In this document: in pieces, positions 8,852 through 17,414 of the stretch
How positions within the stretch are numbered: position 1 is the stretch's first letter
Layout: each line of letters opens with the position of its first letter
Notes under the pieces: generated by a model
The model's input: the letters and a program-made list of their open reading frames with translations, nothing else
The model's database searches: none
Told to the model about the DNA's origin: nothing
From: Streptomyces sp. MJM8645
GTDB taxonomy: Bacteria; Actinomycetota; Actinomycetes; Streptomycetales; Streptomycetaceae
Length of the DNA stretch: 64,000 bases
Reading direction: 5' to 3'
Assembly (NCBI RefSeq): GCF_001625365.1
Contig: NZ_LJJF01000001.1
Span: 744,001 to 808,000 of the forward strand
Made by a program: the position numbers and the translations under genes

Positions 8852-9882
8852 CCAGCACCAAGCCGTTGAGCCCCGACACCGTCGCCGAGCTGCAGCAGTG
8901 CCTCGACCTGCTGGTCGACGACGGCGCCCTGCCCGGCGGCGTCCTCGCCCACGGCGCCCGGAACGGCCGGCCCGCGTTCGTCTCCTCCGGCGTCATCGCG
9001 CCCGAGTGCGGGAACGCCGGGCCCGGCCCGGGCACGCTCTACGACGCCGCGTCGCTGACCAAGGTACTGGCCACCTGGCCGCTGATCGGGCTCACCGATG
9101 GCATCACCACCGACACCACGGTGCGGGACCTGCTGCCCGACCTGCCGGACCAGGTGCCCGGCGCGAACGTCACGATCGGGCAGATCCTCGCGCATACCTC
9201 CGGCCTGCGGCCCGAGACCCGTCTCGACCAGTACCGGGGCCGCACCGAACCCCTCGCGGAGCTGATCTGCGGCGAACCGCTGATCGCCGAACCCGGCGCC
9301 GGCCACCGGTACATCAACCGCGGGTTCATCCTCCTCGGCCTCGCGCTCGCCCACCTCCACGGCCGCCGCCTGGACGAGCTCGCCGCCGACCTCTGGCAGT
9401 CCCTCGGCATGACCCACACCACCTACGGACCCGTCAGCCGCTCCGCCGACGTCGCCCCGACCGAGCAGCGCCTCCCCGGCGGCCCGCGGCTGTGGGGCAT
9501 CCCGCACGACGACAACGCCACTCTGCTCGGCGGCGTCGCCGGCCACGCCGGCGTCTTCACCACCCCGGCCGACCTGGCCACCTTCGCCGACCGGCTCCTC
9601 ACCGCGTACACCTCCAGCCACGGACTGGGTGCCTGGCTCCGCACCAGCATGGAACCGAAGGCCGAGATCGAGCCCGGGCTCCACCGCGGCCTGGCCTGGA
9701 TCCTCGCCGACGGCGGCCGGGTCGCCTACCACCACGGCTTCACCGGCACCAGCCTCTACCTCGCCCCGGACACCGGCCGCTACCTGGCCATCTGCACCAA
9801 CGCCGTCTACCACCACCAGAACAACCGCACCCGGCTCGCCCCGCTCCGCAACCTCGCGCTCAAGGCCGTCGCCGCCGACTGA
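8848..9882 (+). CDS. Serine hydrolase of the beta-lactamase/DD-peptidase (S12) family
   Basis: 344 residues, no signal peptide, therefore cytoplasmic. Catalytic motifs of class C/S12 enzymes are present: S-x-x-K as AASLTKV (Ser69, Lys72), Y-x-N as YINRG (Tyr155, Asn157), and a late HHGFTGTS in the place of the KTG/HxG motif. The family includes beta-lactamases, D-Ala-D-Ala peptidases and esterases. A cytoplasmic member inside a MurA/MurB operon suggests an amide or ester hydrolysis or transfer on a muramyl-like or peptidyl intermediate, or self-protection. GTG 8848 overlaps the previous stop (GTGA), so it is translationally coupled. Confidence 0.85.
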   Translation: MTSTKPLSPDTVAELQQCLDLLVDDGALPGGVLAHGARNGRPAFVSSGVIAPECGNAGPGPGTLYDAASLTKVLATWPLIGLTDGITTDTTVRDLLPDLPDQVPGANVTIGQILAHTSGLRPETRLDQYRGRTEPLAELICGEPLIAEPGAGHRYINRGFILLGLALAHLHGRRLDELAADLWQSLGMTHTTYGPVSRSADVAPTEQRLPGGPRLWGIPHDDNATLLGGVAGHAGVFTTPADLATFADRLLTAYTSSHGLGAWLRTSMEPKAEIEPGLHRGLAWILADGGRVAYHHGFTGTSLYLAPDTGRYLAICTNAVYHHQNNRTRLAPLRNLALKAVAAD

Positions 9883-9894
9883 GAGGACCCTGCC

Positions 9895-10938
9895 GTGCCC
9901 CAGGCCACGCTCGCGTCGCTGACCACCCTCCGGCTCGGCGGGCCCGCCGGCGCCGTGCTCAACCTGTCCGACCCCGCGGACTGGCTCGACGCCGCCCGTG
10001 CGATCAGCGCCCAGGAGCAGAACGGTCCCGTCGTCCTGGGGCACGGCAGCAACGTGATCGCGGCGGATGCCGGCCACCCCGGCACCGTCGTGGTCATGAA
10101 CACCCGCGGCATCACCGCCAAGAAGCTCGACGACACCACGGTGGCCGTCACCGTCCAGGCCGGCCACCCGCTCACCGACCTCGTCCATTGGGCCGCTGCC
10201 GAACGGCTTGCCGGCATCGAGTGCCTGGCCGGGATCCCAGGCACCGTCGGCGCCGCGCCGGTCCAGAACGCCGGCGCATACGGCCAGCAGATCGCAGACT
10301 CCCTCCACAGCGTCACGGTCTGGGACTGGGGCATGGGCTGCCTGCGGACCTTCCCGGCCCAGTCCTGCCGCCTGCGCTACCGCAGCAGCCGCTTCAAGCG
10401 AACCCCCGGCCGCTGGACCATCCTCGCCGCCTCGCTCCACCTGACCCACACGCCGGCGGCCCCGATCACCTACCAGCCGCTCGCGGACGAGCTCGGCGTG
10501 CCCGTCGGCGCGCGCCCGACCGTTCCGGAGGTCACCGCGGCCGTACTCGCCAACCGCCGTCGGCGCGGCCTCCTCCTCGACCCGAGCGACCAGGACTCCC
10601 GGCAGGTCGGATCCGTCTTCCTCAACCCTCGAATCACCACCGCCCAGGCCACGCGCTGGTCCGACCGCGGCTGCCCGGTCCACCAGGACAGCGATGGCGG
10701 CCTCCGAGCCAGCGCCGGGTGGCTCCTGGAGCATGTCGGCTGCCGGCCCGGCCAAGCCGTCGCCGACGGCGTGCGCTGCTCGGAACGCCGGACCCTCACG
10801 GTCACCGCTCAAGGAGAGGCCACAGCGGCAGCGTTCGTCCGGGCGCTCGCTGACCTCACCGCCCAGGTCGCAGCTGCAACCGGAATCATCCTCCAGCCCG
10901 AGCCGACGCGCGTCGGCCAGTGGGTCACCGGCCCCTGA
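9895..10938 (+). CDS. murB: MurB paralogue (UDP-N-acetylenolpyruvoylglucosamine reductase)
   Basis: 347 residues. FAD-binding parts (LGHGSNVIAADAG; GIPGTVGAAPVQNAGAYG) and the catalytic-Ser motif GSVFLNP near residue 240 identify the MurB family, which reduces the enolpyruvyl ether to a lactyl ether using NADPH and FAD. It follows the MurA paralogue and the S12 hydrolase with a 12-bp gap and a GAGAGGA ribosome site. Together GlmU-like, MurA-like and MurB-like proteins recapitulate acetylation, enolpyruvylation and reduction in one operon. Ordinary peptidoglycan genes (murC-G, fts) are not nearby, so this copy is accessory. Confidence 0.9.
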   Translation: MPQATLASLTTLRLGGPAGAVLNLSDPADWLDAARAISAQEQNGPVVLGHGSNVIAADAGHPGTVVVMNTRGITAKKLDDTTVAVTVQAGHPLTDLVHWAAAERLAGIECLAGIPGTVGAAPVQNAGAYGQQIADSLHSVTVWDWGMGCLRTFPAQSCRLRYRSSRFKRTPGRWTILAASLHLTHTPAAPITYQPLADELGVPVGARPTVPEVTAAVLANRRRRGLLLDPSDQDSRQVGSVFLNPRITTAQATRWSDRGCPVHQDSDGGLRASAGWLLEHVGCRPGQAVADGVRCSERRTLTVTAQGEATAAAFVRALADLTAQVAAATGIILQPEPTRVGQWVTGP

Positions 10939-11251
10939 TCTCCCGCTGGCCTCAGCTACTTGCCACCTCCGCCACACGCCGGTCGATCAAGGTGGCTGGG
11001 CTGGCCGAGCGCACATTGCCGAACAGCTCTTGGCCCGCGAAATGAGGCAGTGCGATCCTCCACCGAGGGCTGGAATCTGATCAGCAGGCTTACCGTCAGC
11101 TACATCGTCCGAGTGTCCCGGTTGACCGAGGTCGCAGGCCGGATTGCTGCCCATCGGGGTGAAGGATCGACGAACAGGCCTTAGGCCTACAGCCTTTCGA
11201 TGACCTTCTTCACGGCTGAGGAGTTGTCCCCCGGCTACGGGAAGTCCGCAG

Positions 11252-11289
11252 GGCGCTCACCCCATGGCCGTGGAGGCAGGGTGAGCGCC
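11252..11289. terminator. Hairpin terminator between convergent genes
   Basis: Perfect 11-bp arms GGCGCTCACCC (11252-11262) and GGGTGAGCGCC (11279-11289), 16-nt loop. It lies just past the stop of the minus-strand MFS gene. The 310 bp between murB and this hairpin (10939-11251) hold no convincing gene. Confidence 0.7.
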
Positions 11290-11315
11290 TTCGCGCGTCC
11301 GGACGTCGCCGTTCG

Positions 11316-12803
11316 TCAGACCGGCGTAACCGGAAGGTCGTCGTGTGCGGGCCGTTCGCCCCTGGGTACGGCCAGCAGGGTGATCAGCACGCCGAGCACG
11401 GCGAAGCCCGCCCCGACGGCGAACGCGAGCCGGAAGCCCTCCGTCATCGCGTCGGCCATGGCCGGGCCGCCGGCCTGCTTGCCCTCAAGGAGCTCCCTGA
11501 TCCGGGCGTTGGCCACCGAGGAGAGCACGGCGAGCCCGAGCGCGCCGCCGATCTGCTGGGTGGTGTTGATGAGTCCGGAGGCGAGGCCCGACTCCTGCGG
11601 AGTCACACCGGAGACGGCGACGATGGTCACGGGCACGAACGAGAAGCCGAGTCCGAGTGCCGCGACCACCGAGGGCAGGAGCACGTCCCCGGCGAACGTG
11701 CCGTTGGCGGGGATGCGGGTGAACAGCAGGAGTCCCACCGCGGTGAGCGCCAGCCCGCAGGCGAGGACGGGCCTGGGCCCGACCTTGGTCACCAGCTGGG
11801 AGGCGGCGCCGGCGGCGACGATGCTCGCCACCGAGAAGGGCAGGTAGGACAGTCCGGCCTCCAGTGCGGAGAAGCCGAGCACCTGCTGGAGGTAGAGGGA
11901 GATGAAGAAGAACATCGACAGCAGCGCGGCGCCCACCAGCAGGGACACCGCGTTGGCGCTGGAGAGGTTGCGGTTGCGGAAGATCCGCAACGGCATCACC
12001 GGGTGCTTGACGAGACGCAGTTCGACCAGGGCGAAGACCAGCAGCAGGACCGCCGCGAGGCCCAGTAGCCCGATGGTCCTGGCCGAGCCCCAGCCCGCCC
12101 GCTCGGCGTCCACGAGCGCGTAGACCAGCACGCTGAGACCGCCGGTGACCAGTGCGGCGCCGGCGAAGTCGATGCCCGTGCGTTCGTGGCCGCGGCTCTC
12201 CCGGACGAACCTCGGTGTGAGGACGGCGGCGACGACGCAGATCGGCACGTTGACGAACATCACCCACTCCCAGCCCGCCCACTGGGTGAGCACACCGCCG
12301 AGCAGCACGCCGATGGCCCCGCCCGCTCCGGCGAGCGCGCCCCAGATGCCGAGGGCCTTGTTGCGTTCGGCGCCTTCGGTGAAGGTCGTGGTGACGATGG
12401 ACAGGGCGGCCGGCGCGATGATCGCGGCGCCGAGGCCCTGCCCGACCCGTGCGGCGATCAGCAGTCCCGCGGTCGGTGCGAGACCGCCGAGCAGTGACGT
12501 GGCGGCGAACAGGCCGAGCCCGGTCATGAACACCCGCCGCCGTCCGAGCAGATCGGCGGTCCGGCCGCCGAGCAGCAGGAAGCCGCCGAAGGCGAGTGCG
12601 TAGGCGTTGACGATCCACTGGACGTCGGAGTCGGCGAAGTGCAGGTCCCGCTGGATCGAGGGCAGCGCGACGTTCACGATCGAGGCGTCGAGCACCACCG
12701 TCAACTGGGCGACGGCCAGGACGACGAGCGCCTTCCAGCGGAGTGGATCCGGGGAGGGGGTCGAGGTCGAGGTCGATAAGGAGGAAGTGGGAGGCATGGC
12801 CAT
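11316..12803 (-). CDS. MFS drug exporter, DHA2 (EmrB/QacA) family, of the RiPP locus
   Basis: 495 residues with about 14 predicted membrane helices. Family signatures: VVLDASIVNVALPSIQRDL in the first helix and GGRTADLLGRRRVF (MFS motif A) after the second. DHA2 proteins use the proton gradient to export hydrophobic or cationic compounds. The gene is divergent from the TetR gene with only ~90 bp between start codons, a classical repressor-exporter pair, and lies next to the atropopeptide-type precursor, so export of the peptide product is the likely role (inference). Confidence 0.9.
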   Translation of the reverse strand: MAMPPTSSLSTSTSTPSPDPLRWKALVVLAVAQLTVVLDASIVNVALPSIQRDLHFADSDVQWIVNAYALAFGGFLLLGGRTADLLGRRRVFMTGLGLFAATSLLGGLAPTAGLLIAARVGQGLGAAIIAPAALSIVTTTFTEGAERNKALGIWGALAGAGGAIGVLLGGVLTQWAGWEWVMFVNVPICVVAAVLTPRFVRESRGHERTGIDFAGAALVTGGLSVLVYALVDAERAGWGSARTIGLLGLAAVLLLVFALVELRLVKHPVMPLRIFRNRNLSSANAVSLLVGAALLSMFFFISLYLQQVLGFSALEAGLSYLPFSVASIVAAGAASQLVTKVGPRPVLACGLALTAVGLLLFTRIPANGTFAGDVLLPSVVAALGLGFSFVPVTIVAVSGVTPQESGLASGLINTTQQIGGALGLAVLSSVANARIRELLEGKQAGGPAMADAMTEGFRLAFAVGAGFAVLGVLITLLAVPRGERPAHDDLPVTPV

Positions 12804-12837
12804 GGGAGGGATACGCTCCTGTGGGTTAAAGTGGTAA

Positions 12838-12861
12838 CCGGAATCGGACTCACGGTTCCGG
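12838..12861. promoter_or_regulatory. Candidate TetR operator
   Basis: Imperfect 24-bp palindrome with half-sites CCGGAA (12838-12843) and TTCCGG (12856-12861) in the short space between the divergent MFS and TetR start codons, where autoregulating TetR repressors normally bind. Confidence 0.5.
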
Positions 12862-12890
12862 ATGGCGACGATACGGAGGCGCGGTTCCCC

Positions 12891-13511
12891 TTGTCAAACA
12901 CCCCTTCCCCTCCCCCTTCCCGCTCCAGCACACCCACCGGCGGCAAGCTGCGCTCCGACGCCGCCCGCAACCGGCTCAAGGTGCTCGACGCCGCCCGAGC
13001 CGCCTTCTCCGAGTCCGGCCGGGACGCCCAGATGGGCGACATCGCCCGCAGGGCCGGGGTGGGCGTCGGGACGGTGTACCGCCACTTCCCCACCAAGGAA
13101 TCGCTGGCGGAAGCGATCGTGGAACACCGGTTCCAGCAGACCCTGGACTTCCTCAGGAACGAGGTGCTCCCCGACCCCGACCCCTGGCACGGCCTCGCCC
13201 GCTCCCTGGAGTTCTGCGGAATCATGCAGGAACAGGACCGGGGCTACGCGGAGACGGTCACCGCGATGGTCGGCGGCAGCACGTTCGACGCGGCGGCGAT
13301 CGCCGAACTCAACGAACTCACCGACAAGGTGCTCAAGCGCGCCCAGGCCGAGGGTTCGGTGCGAGAGGACCTGACCGTCGCTGACGTGTCACCGCTCTAC
13401 ATCGGCCTCTGCCACGTCGTGCAGGCCGGGGTCACCGACTGGCGCCGCTACCTCGGCATCATCCTCGACGGGCTGCGCCCGCGACGGTGCGCGGACTGCT
13501 CCCGCGACTGA
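12891..13511 (+). CDS. TetR-family repressor
   Basis: 206 residues from TTG 12891, which has GGAGG at 12875-12879; the frame is open further upstream (GTG 12831), but that start would place the operator inside the gene. The DNA-binding domain is clear (RLKVLDAARAAFSESG, then MGDIARRAGVGVGTVYRHF). The C-terminal ligand domain ends in a Cys/Asp-rich tail. It likely represses the divergent exporter and possibly the precursor/P450 transcript that begins 200 bp downstream on the same strand. Confidence 0.85.
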   Translation: MSNTPSPPPSRSSTPTGGKLRSDAARNRLKVLDAARAAFSESGRDAQMGDIARRAGVGVGTVYRHFPTKESLAEAIVEHRFQQTLDFLRNEVLPDPDPWHGLARSLEFCGIMQEQDRGYAETVTAMVGGSTFDAAAIAELNELTDKVLKRAQAEGSVREDLTVADVSPLYIGLCHVVQAGVTDWRRYLGIILDGLRPRRCADCSRD

Positions 13512-13707
13512 CACCGTCCATCGCCCGCCGCCGGGGGGCGAATCAGGAAATCCGCCGGCAAACCCCCCACCTCCCCAACTCCCTCGACAAGAACTCCCCC
13601 CAAAGGTGAACCCGATGGAGACCCGGCCGCGTGTCTACGTCTGTAGGGCGACTGCAGAGTGGCCTTACATTCGCTCAGCCACCTGGTAACGAAAGGGAGA
13701 CCCAAAG

Positions 13708-13788
13708 ATGAAGATCCTGTTCGCCATCCGTGACGCGTCCTTCGCCAAGAAGAGCCTGAAGGCCAGCGCTTGGTACATCTGGTACTAA
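13708..13788 (+). CDS. RiPP precursor peptide, atropopeptide (tryptorubin) type, core AWYIWY
   Basis: A 26-codon gene too short for routine ORF calling: ATG 13708, stop TAA 13786-13788, with AAGGGAG about 8 nt before the ATG. The leader (residues 1-20) begins MKILFAIRD and ends KKSLKAS; the last six residues are AWYIWY. From established knowledge, tryptorubin A is the hexapeptide Ala-Trp-Tyr-Ile-Trp-Tyr, made ribosomally and cross-linked by a cytochrome P450 into an atropisomeric bridge (atropopeptide family). Two P450 genes follow directly, and a TetR/exporter pair precedes. Leader removal from the core's N-side would need a protease not seen here. Confidence 0.93.
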   Translation: MKILFAIRDASFAKKSLKASAWYIWY

Positions 13789-13826
13789 GCCGGCTGATCG
13801 GTACCTCCGGTACCTGAACAGCTGAT

Positions 13827-13889
13827 CCGCCCCCGCCCCTGCCCCCCCTCGCGGCCTCCGCCGGGAGATCGGGCCCGGGGCGGGGGCGG
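13827..13889. terminator. Hairpin between precursor and P450 genes (attenuator or processing site)
   Basis: Perfect 13-bp arms CCGCCCCCGCCCC (13827-13839) and GGGGCGGGGGCGG (13877-13889) with a 37-nt loop. It sits 38 bp after the precursor stop and 33 bp before the first P450 start. A partial terminator or RNA-stabilising stem here would give more precursor than enzyme, as often seen in RiPP operons. Confidence 0.65.
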
Positions 13890-13922
13890 AGACCGCTCCC
13901 GGCAAAGTCTCGGAGACATCAC

Positions 13923-14981
13923 ATGGCCCTCTCCCCCGCCTCCGCCCGTTCGCGAACCACCGTGCTCTCCCCCCGACTTGAGGCCCTGCTCAGGGACCAT
14001 CTGGGCAAGGACGCCGTCCGGCTCGAACCCGACACGATCGGGGTCGCCGGGCCCGAGCTCACCGACCGGATCCTCGCCGCCCGGCGCGCCACCGAGATCG
14101 AACGGCCCACCTTCAAACCGCTGCACGGACGTTCGATCACCCGCACCGAGGCATCCTCGGTGACGCGGACGATCGGCAGCGACGTGCGCGAGGCACTGAA
14201 GGCCCCGCTGCCGCCGAACATCGACCTGTCCGGTCCGTGGCCGCTCACCGGACACCTCTTCCTGCGCGACCTCATCCTCGGCCGGGACCCGCGCCGACTG
14301 CGGATCCTGATGAGCCGCAACCTCGAACTGACGCCCCTGCTCACCTGGTTGGTGATCTCGGCCGGCGCCGCACTGCCCGGCAGGCCCAAGCCCGGCGACG
14401 ACCTCACCGAACTCGGCAAGCTCACCGCGAAGGCGGCCAACTACCAGGACCGACGGTACGCGCTCGGCATGTACCGCCGAGCCGCCGCACCGGTCTGCTT
14501 CACCATCTCCACCCTGGTCGCGAACGCGCTCTGGCTCGGCGCGCCGTTCGACGACAGCACGCCGAACCGGAACATCATCTTCGAGTCGCTGCGCCTGCTG
14601 CCGCCGTCCTGGAACATCCTGCGCCGCGCCTCGCCCGAGTACCCCGCGATCGACCCGCGGATCGGCGCCGGCGACGACGTCCTCGTCCTGCCGCTGCTCT
14701 CGCACCGCGACCCGGCCCTGTGGGAGGACCCGCACGAGTTCCGCCCGGAGCGCTGGGACCACCTCGACCCGGACAACACTCCCGGCTACCTGCCGTTCGG
14801 GCACACCTCCGAACGCTGCTGGGGCCGGCACATGGTGATGCCGCTCGCCGAACTGCTGCTGGACCAGATCCGTACGGCCGGCCTGGTCGTCGACCCCGAA
14901 CAGCGGACCGCCAAGGTGCCACTGCTCGGCCTGCTCGGCGTCAGCGAGATCCGCGTCCTGAAGCCACGCGGTGCACACTGA
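13923..14981 (+). CDS. Cytochrome P450 acting on the RiPP precursor (short variant)
   Basis: 352 residues, about 50 shorter than usual bacterial P450s; the N-terminal beta-domain is reduced. Present are the ExxR pair (FESLRLLP), the PERF-like FRPERW, and the heme-binding loop LPFGHTSERCWGRHM with Cys299 (codon 14817-14819). The I-helix acid/Thr pair is not recognisable. ATG 13923 has GGAG about 8 nt upstream. In known tryptorubin loci a P450 follows the precursor and makes the aryl-aryl and aryl-backbone bonds. This gene is the closest to the precursor and the most divergent P450 of the window, so it is the best candidate for cross-linking (inference). Confidence 0.85.
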   Translation: MALSPASARSRTTVLSPRLEALLRDHLGKDAVRLEPDTIGVAGPELTDRILAARRATEIERPTFKPLHGRSITRTEASSVTRTIGSDVREALKAPLPPNIDLSGPWPLTGHLFLRDLILGRDPRRLRILMSRNLELTPLLTWLVISAGAALPGRPKPGDDLTELGKLTAKAANYQDRRYALGMYRRAAAPVCFTISTLVANALWLGAPFDDSTPNRNIIFESLRLLPPSWNILRRASPEYPAIDPRIGAGDDVLVLPLLSHRDPALWEDPHEFRPERWDHLDPDNTPGYLPFGHTSERCWGRHMVMPLAELLLDQIRTAGLVVDPEQRTAKVPLLGLLGVSEIRVLKPRGAH

Positions 14982-16317
14982 TCACATGCACGATGATCAC
15001 ATACAAACCGAGCACGGGGATTCCGAGCGCGGGGATACCGAGCCCGGGGCTACCGAACACAGCGCCGACGAACCGGAGTTCGCCGACGGCCAGTTCTACG
15101 CCGACCCGCACGCCGCGTACCGCCGCTGGCGCACCGAGGGCGGCGCCCGCAAGGTCCGGTTCGGCGGCGCGGCCGGACTCGAAGGCTGGGTCGTCACCGG
15201 CCACGCCGAGTGCCGGGCCGCCCTCGCCGACCCCCGGCTGAGCAAGAAGGCCGTCACCGAGGCGTTCGCCCGACACGTCGGGAACTCCGAGGGCGGCCCG
15301 GGCCGCGACCTGATGACGCACATGCTCAACTCCGACCCCCCGGAGCACACCCGACTGCGCAAGCTGGTCCAACAGGCCTACACCGGGCGGCAGGTGGCGA
15401 CTCTACGCCCGATGGTCGAGCGCCACGTCGGCGCGCTGCTGGACCAACTCGACGGGCCCGACCCGGTCGAGCTGATCAGTGAGTTCGCACTGCCGCTGCC
15501 ACTCGCGGTCGTCTTCGAACTGTTCGGCGCGCCGCAGGCCGAACGGGAGAACCTCCAAGTCCGGGGCAACGCGGTCGATGCCGACCCGGAGGACGACGGC
15601 GAGGCGGACGGCGGAGCGGACGGCGCAGCGGACGGCGCAGCGGACGGCGAAGTCTCGGTGGAGACCGCCGAAGGCATGGCGAACTACCTGCGCGCCCTGG
15701 TCGACCACAAGCGCACCCACCCGGGCGACGACCTGATCTCCGAACTCCTCGCCGCCCAGGCGGACGGCGACCGGCTGACCGAGGCCGAGATCACCTCGAT
15801 GGCGTTCCTGCTCGCGATCGCCGGCCACCAGAGCACCGTCAACCTGATCACCAACGGCATCCACGCGCTGCTCCGCCACCCCGAGCAACTCGCGGCGCTG
15901 CGCGCGGATCCGGCGCTGCTTCCCGGCACGATCGAGGAAGTCCTGCGCTACGAGAGCCCGTTCAGCATCGCCTCGCTGCGCCGCACGACCGAGCCGGTGA
16001 CCATCGCGGGCACCACGATCCCGGCCGGCGAGTTCGTCCAGATCGCCCTGCTCGCCGCCAACCGCGACCCGGCCGTCTTCACCGACCCCGACCGCTTCGA
16101 CATCACCCGCCCGGACGCCACCCGACACCTCGCATTCGGCCACGGCATCCACCACTGCCTCGGCGCACAACTGGGCCGCCTCCAGGCCGAGGTCGCGTTC
16201 ACCGAACTGCTGCGCCGCTTCCCCGCCCTACGCCTAGCCGACCCGGCCGAGCCCGCACAGTGGCAGGAGAACCCGAGGCACCGCGGGCTGCTCAACCTGC
16301 GAGTGCTGCTGCACTGA
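14971..16317 (+). CDS. Second cytochrome P450 of the RiPP locus
   Basis: 448 residues, canonical bacterial P450. I-helix AIAGHQST has His where an acid usually precedes the Thr/Ser; ExxR is in EEVLRYESP; the heme loop is LAFGHGIHHCLGAQLGR. The start overlaps the previous gene (GTG 14971; ATG 14986 also possible), so the two are coupled. The N-terminal ~30 residues are low complexity (His/Glu/Gly), and bases 15604-15651 hold four 12-bp units (about GCGGACGGCGCA) coding an Asp/Gly/Ala-rich insert. It could perform a second oxidation of the peptide or share the cross-linking. Confidence 0.9.
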   Translation: MHTDHMHDDHIQTEHGDSERGDTEPGATEHSADEPEFADGQFYADPHAAYRRWRTEGGARKVRFGGAAGLEGWVVTGHAECRAALADPRLSKKAVTEAFARHVGNSEGGPGRDLMTHMLNSDPPEHTRLRKLVQQAYTGRQVATLRPMVERHVGALLDQLDGPDPVELISEFALPLPLAVVFELFGAPQAERENLQVRGNAVDADPEDDGEADGGADGAADGAADGEVSVETAEGMANYLRALVDHKRTHPGDDLISELLAAQADGDRLTEAEITSMAFLLAIAGHQSTVNLITNGIHALLRHPEQLAALRADPALLPGTIEEVLRYESPFSIASLRRTTEPVTIAGTTIPAGEFVQIALLAANRDPAVFTDPDRFDITRPDATRHLAFGHGIHHCLGAQLGRLQAEVAFTELLRRFPALRLADPAEPAQWQENPRHRGLLNLRVLLH

Positions 16318-16325
16318 CGCCGCCA

Positions 16326-16356
16326 GGCCCCCACCCACCCAAAGCCGGTGGGGGCC
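16326..16356. terminator. Hairpin terminator of the RiPP operon
   Basis: Perfect 10-bp arms GGCCCCCACC (16326-16335) and GGTGGGGGCC (16347-16356), starting 8 bp after the P450 stop. It marks the right end of the RiPP locus. Confidence 0.8.
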
Positions 16357-16851
16357 GAGCACATCACCCGCATGGCCCGGGTCGCGACCGCCCATCCGAC
16401 GCACCCCGTCGAGGACCAACTCCACACACCAGAACGGTCTCCACCGCGGTAAGTGGCAACTCCCCCGGACAGCCGTGCTCCCACGCGCCGCTTCCAGGAC
16501 TCACTGCGGCGGCGCTGAAGCTCTACGACCTTCCCCATGCCCGGGGCCAACTACCCGCAAGGCCGGCAACACTCCGCGGCAACCGGCGACCAGCCCCCGC
16601 CCCACTTCGCTTCGCCCAGCAGCGCCCACCACGCACCTGTCCCACATGAACACCACCCGGCGGACAGCCTCCTCCGCCGCGTATCCCGCACAACCAGCCG
16701 AACAGACCTGGCCCCGCAAGACCATTCAGACGCCGCCACGTCACCAGCGTCAGGCAGCGGCCCCGGACAATCTCAGCCACTGCCCCAGCGTCCAGCATGT
16801 ACGACAGCAACAGGCTGCCCCGAACCTCAGACGGCTACCACTGCCAACGGC
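16357..16851. other. Gene-free stretch with a minus-strand coding relic
   Basis: No intact gene. On the minus strand around 16700-16810 a frame reading MLDAGAVAEIVRGRCLTLVT resembles frames in the spacer duplications at about 17800-17850 and 22100-22170 (MLCAVVVAEVVWDRFLPLVT), suggesting decayed copies of one former gene or a conserved untranslated module next to the CRISPR leaders. Confidence 0.4.
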
Positions 16852-17020
16852 CCTCAACCTCCACATGCGGGTACGCTTCGAGAACTCAGGCCACGACATC
16901 GACAACCAGCCCTGGGGCAAGGAGAGATGGCAACAACACATCGGCCGTTCGACGGGCCCCCTACCAATCGAACTGAACCAATCAGGCCCCTCGACCGGTA
17001 ATCACCCCAGGCCAAAAAGC
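16852..17020 (+). promoter_or_regulatory. CRISPR leader of array 1
   Basis: 169-bp block ending at the first repeat of array 1 and nearly identical to 21348-21515 before array 4. It contains TACGCT at 16872-16877, 149 bp before the first repeat; the same hexamer stands 149, 138 and 137 bp before arrays 4, 2 and 5 and may be the -10 of the leader promoter. Confidence 0.65.
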
Positions 17021-17414
17021 ATCGGCCCCGCACCCGTGGGGATTGCTCCCCGGACCATCATGCGCGGGGGTTCACGGTGGTGTCGGCCCCGCGCTCGCAG
17101 GGATTGTTCCGAGCTTGCGGCGCTGCGGAGTCGGGGCGCCCTGTCGGGCCGCGCTCGCGGGGATTGCTCCGCGATCGGGACCTGGCTCGCCGGTCTTCGG
17201 GCGTTGACCCCGCACACGCGGGGATTGCTCCAACTACGTCGGCTTGATCAGTTGCAACCCCGGGTCGGCCCTGCGCTCGCGGGGATCGCTCCAGCGTTCC
17301 GCAGCGGTGCCAGCCGTACGCATTGTCGGCCCCGCGCTCGCGGGGATTACTCCAAGGGCTGCCACCGGATCCACAACCGCTTCATGTCGGCTCCGCGCTC
17401 GCGGGGATGGTTCA
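17021..17414 (+). CRISPR. CRISPR array 1 (7 repeats, 6 spacers, type I-E-like)
   Basis: Repeats start at 17021, 17082, 17143, 17203, 17264, 17325 and 17386; all are 29 nt except the third (28). All six spacers are 32 nt. The repeat carries the stem CCCCGCG-CT-CGCGGGG and ends GATTGCTCC. Several copies are degenerate, and the last ends GATGGTTCA, marking the leader-distal end. 29/32 geometry and the repeat sequence fit type I-E (Ecoli-like) systems of Streptomyces. No cas genes lie in the window. Confidence 0.95.

Noticed and set aside
8782..10977. 731-codon minus-strand frame
   Set aside because: Antisense shadow of the S12 hydrolase and MurB genes, which have clear catalytic motifs and coupled starts.
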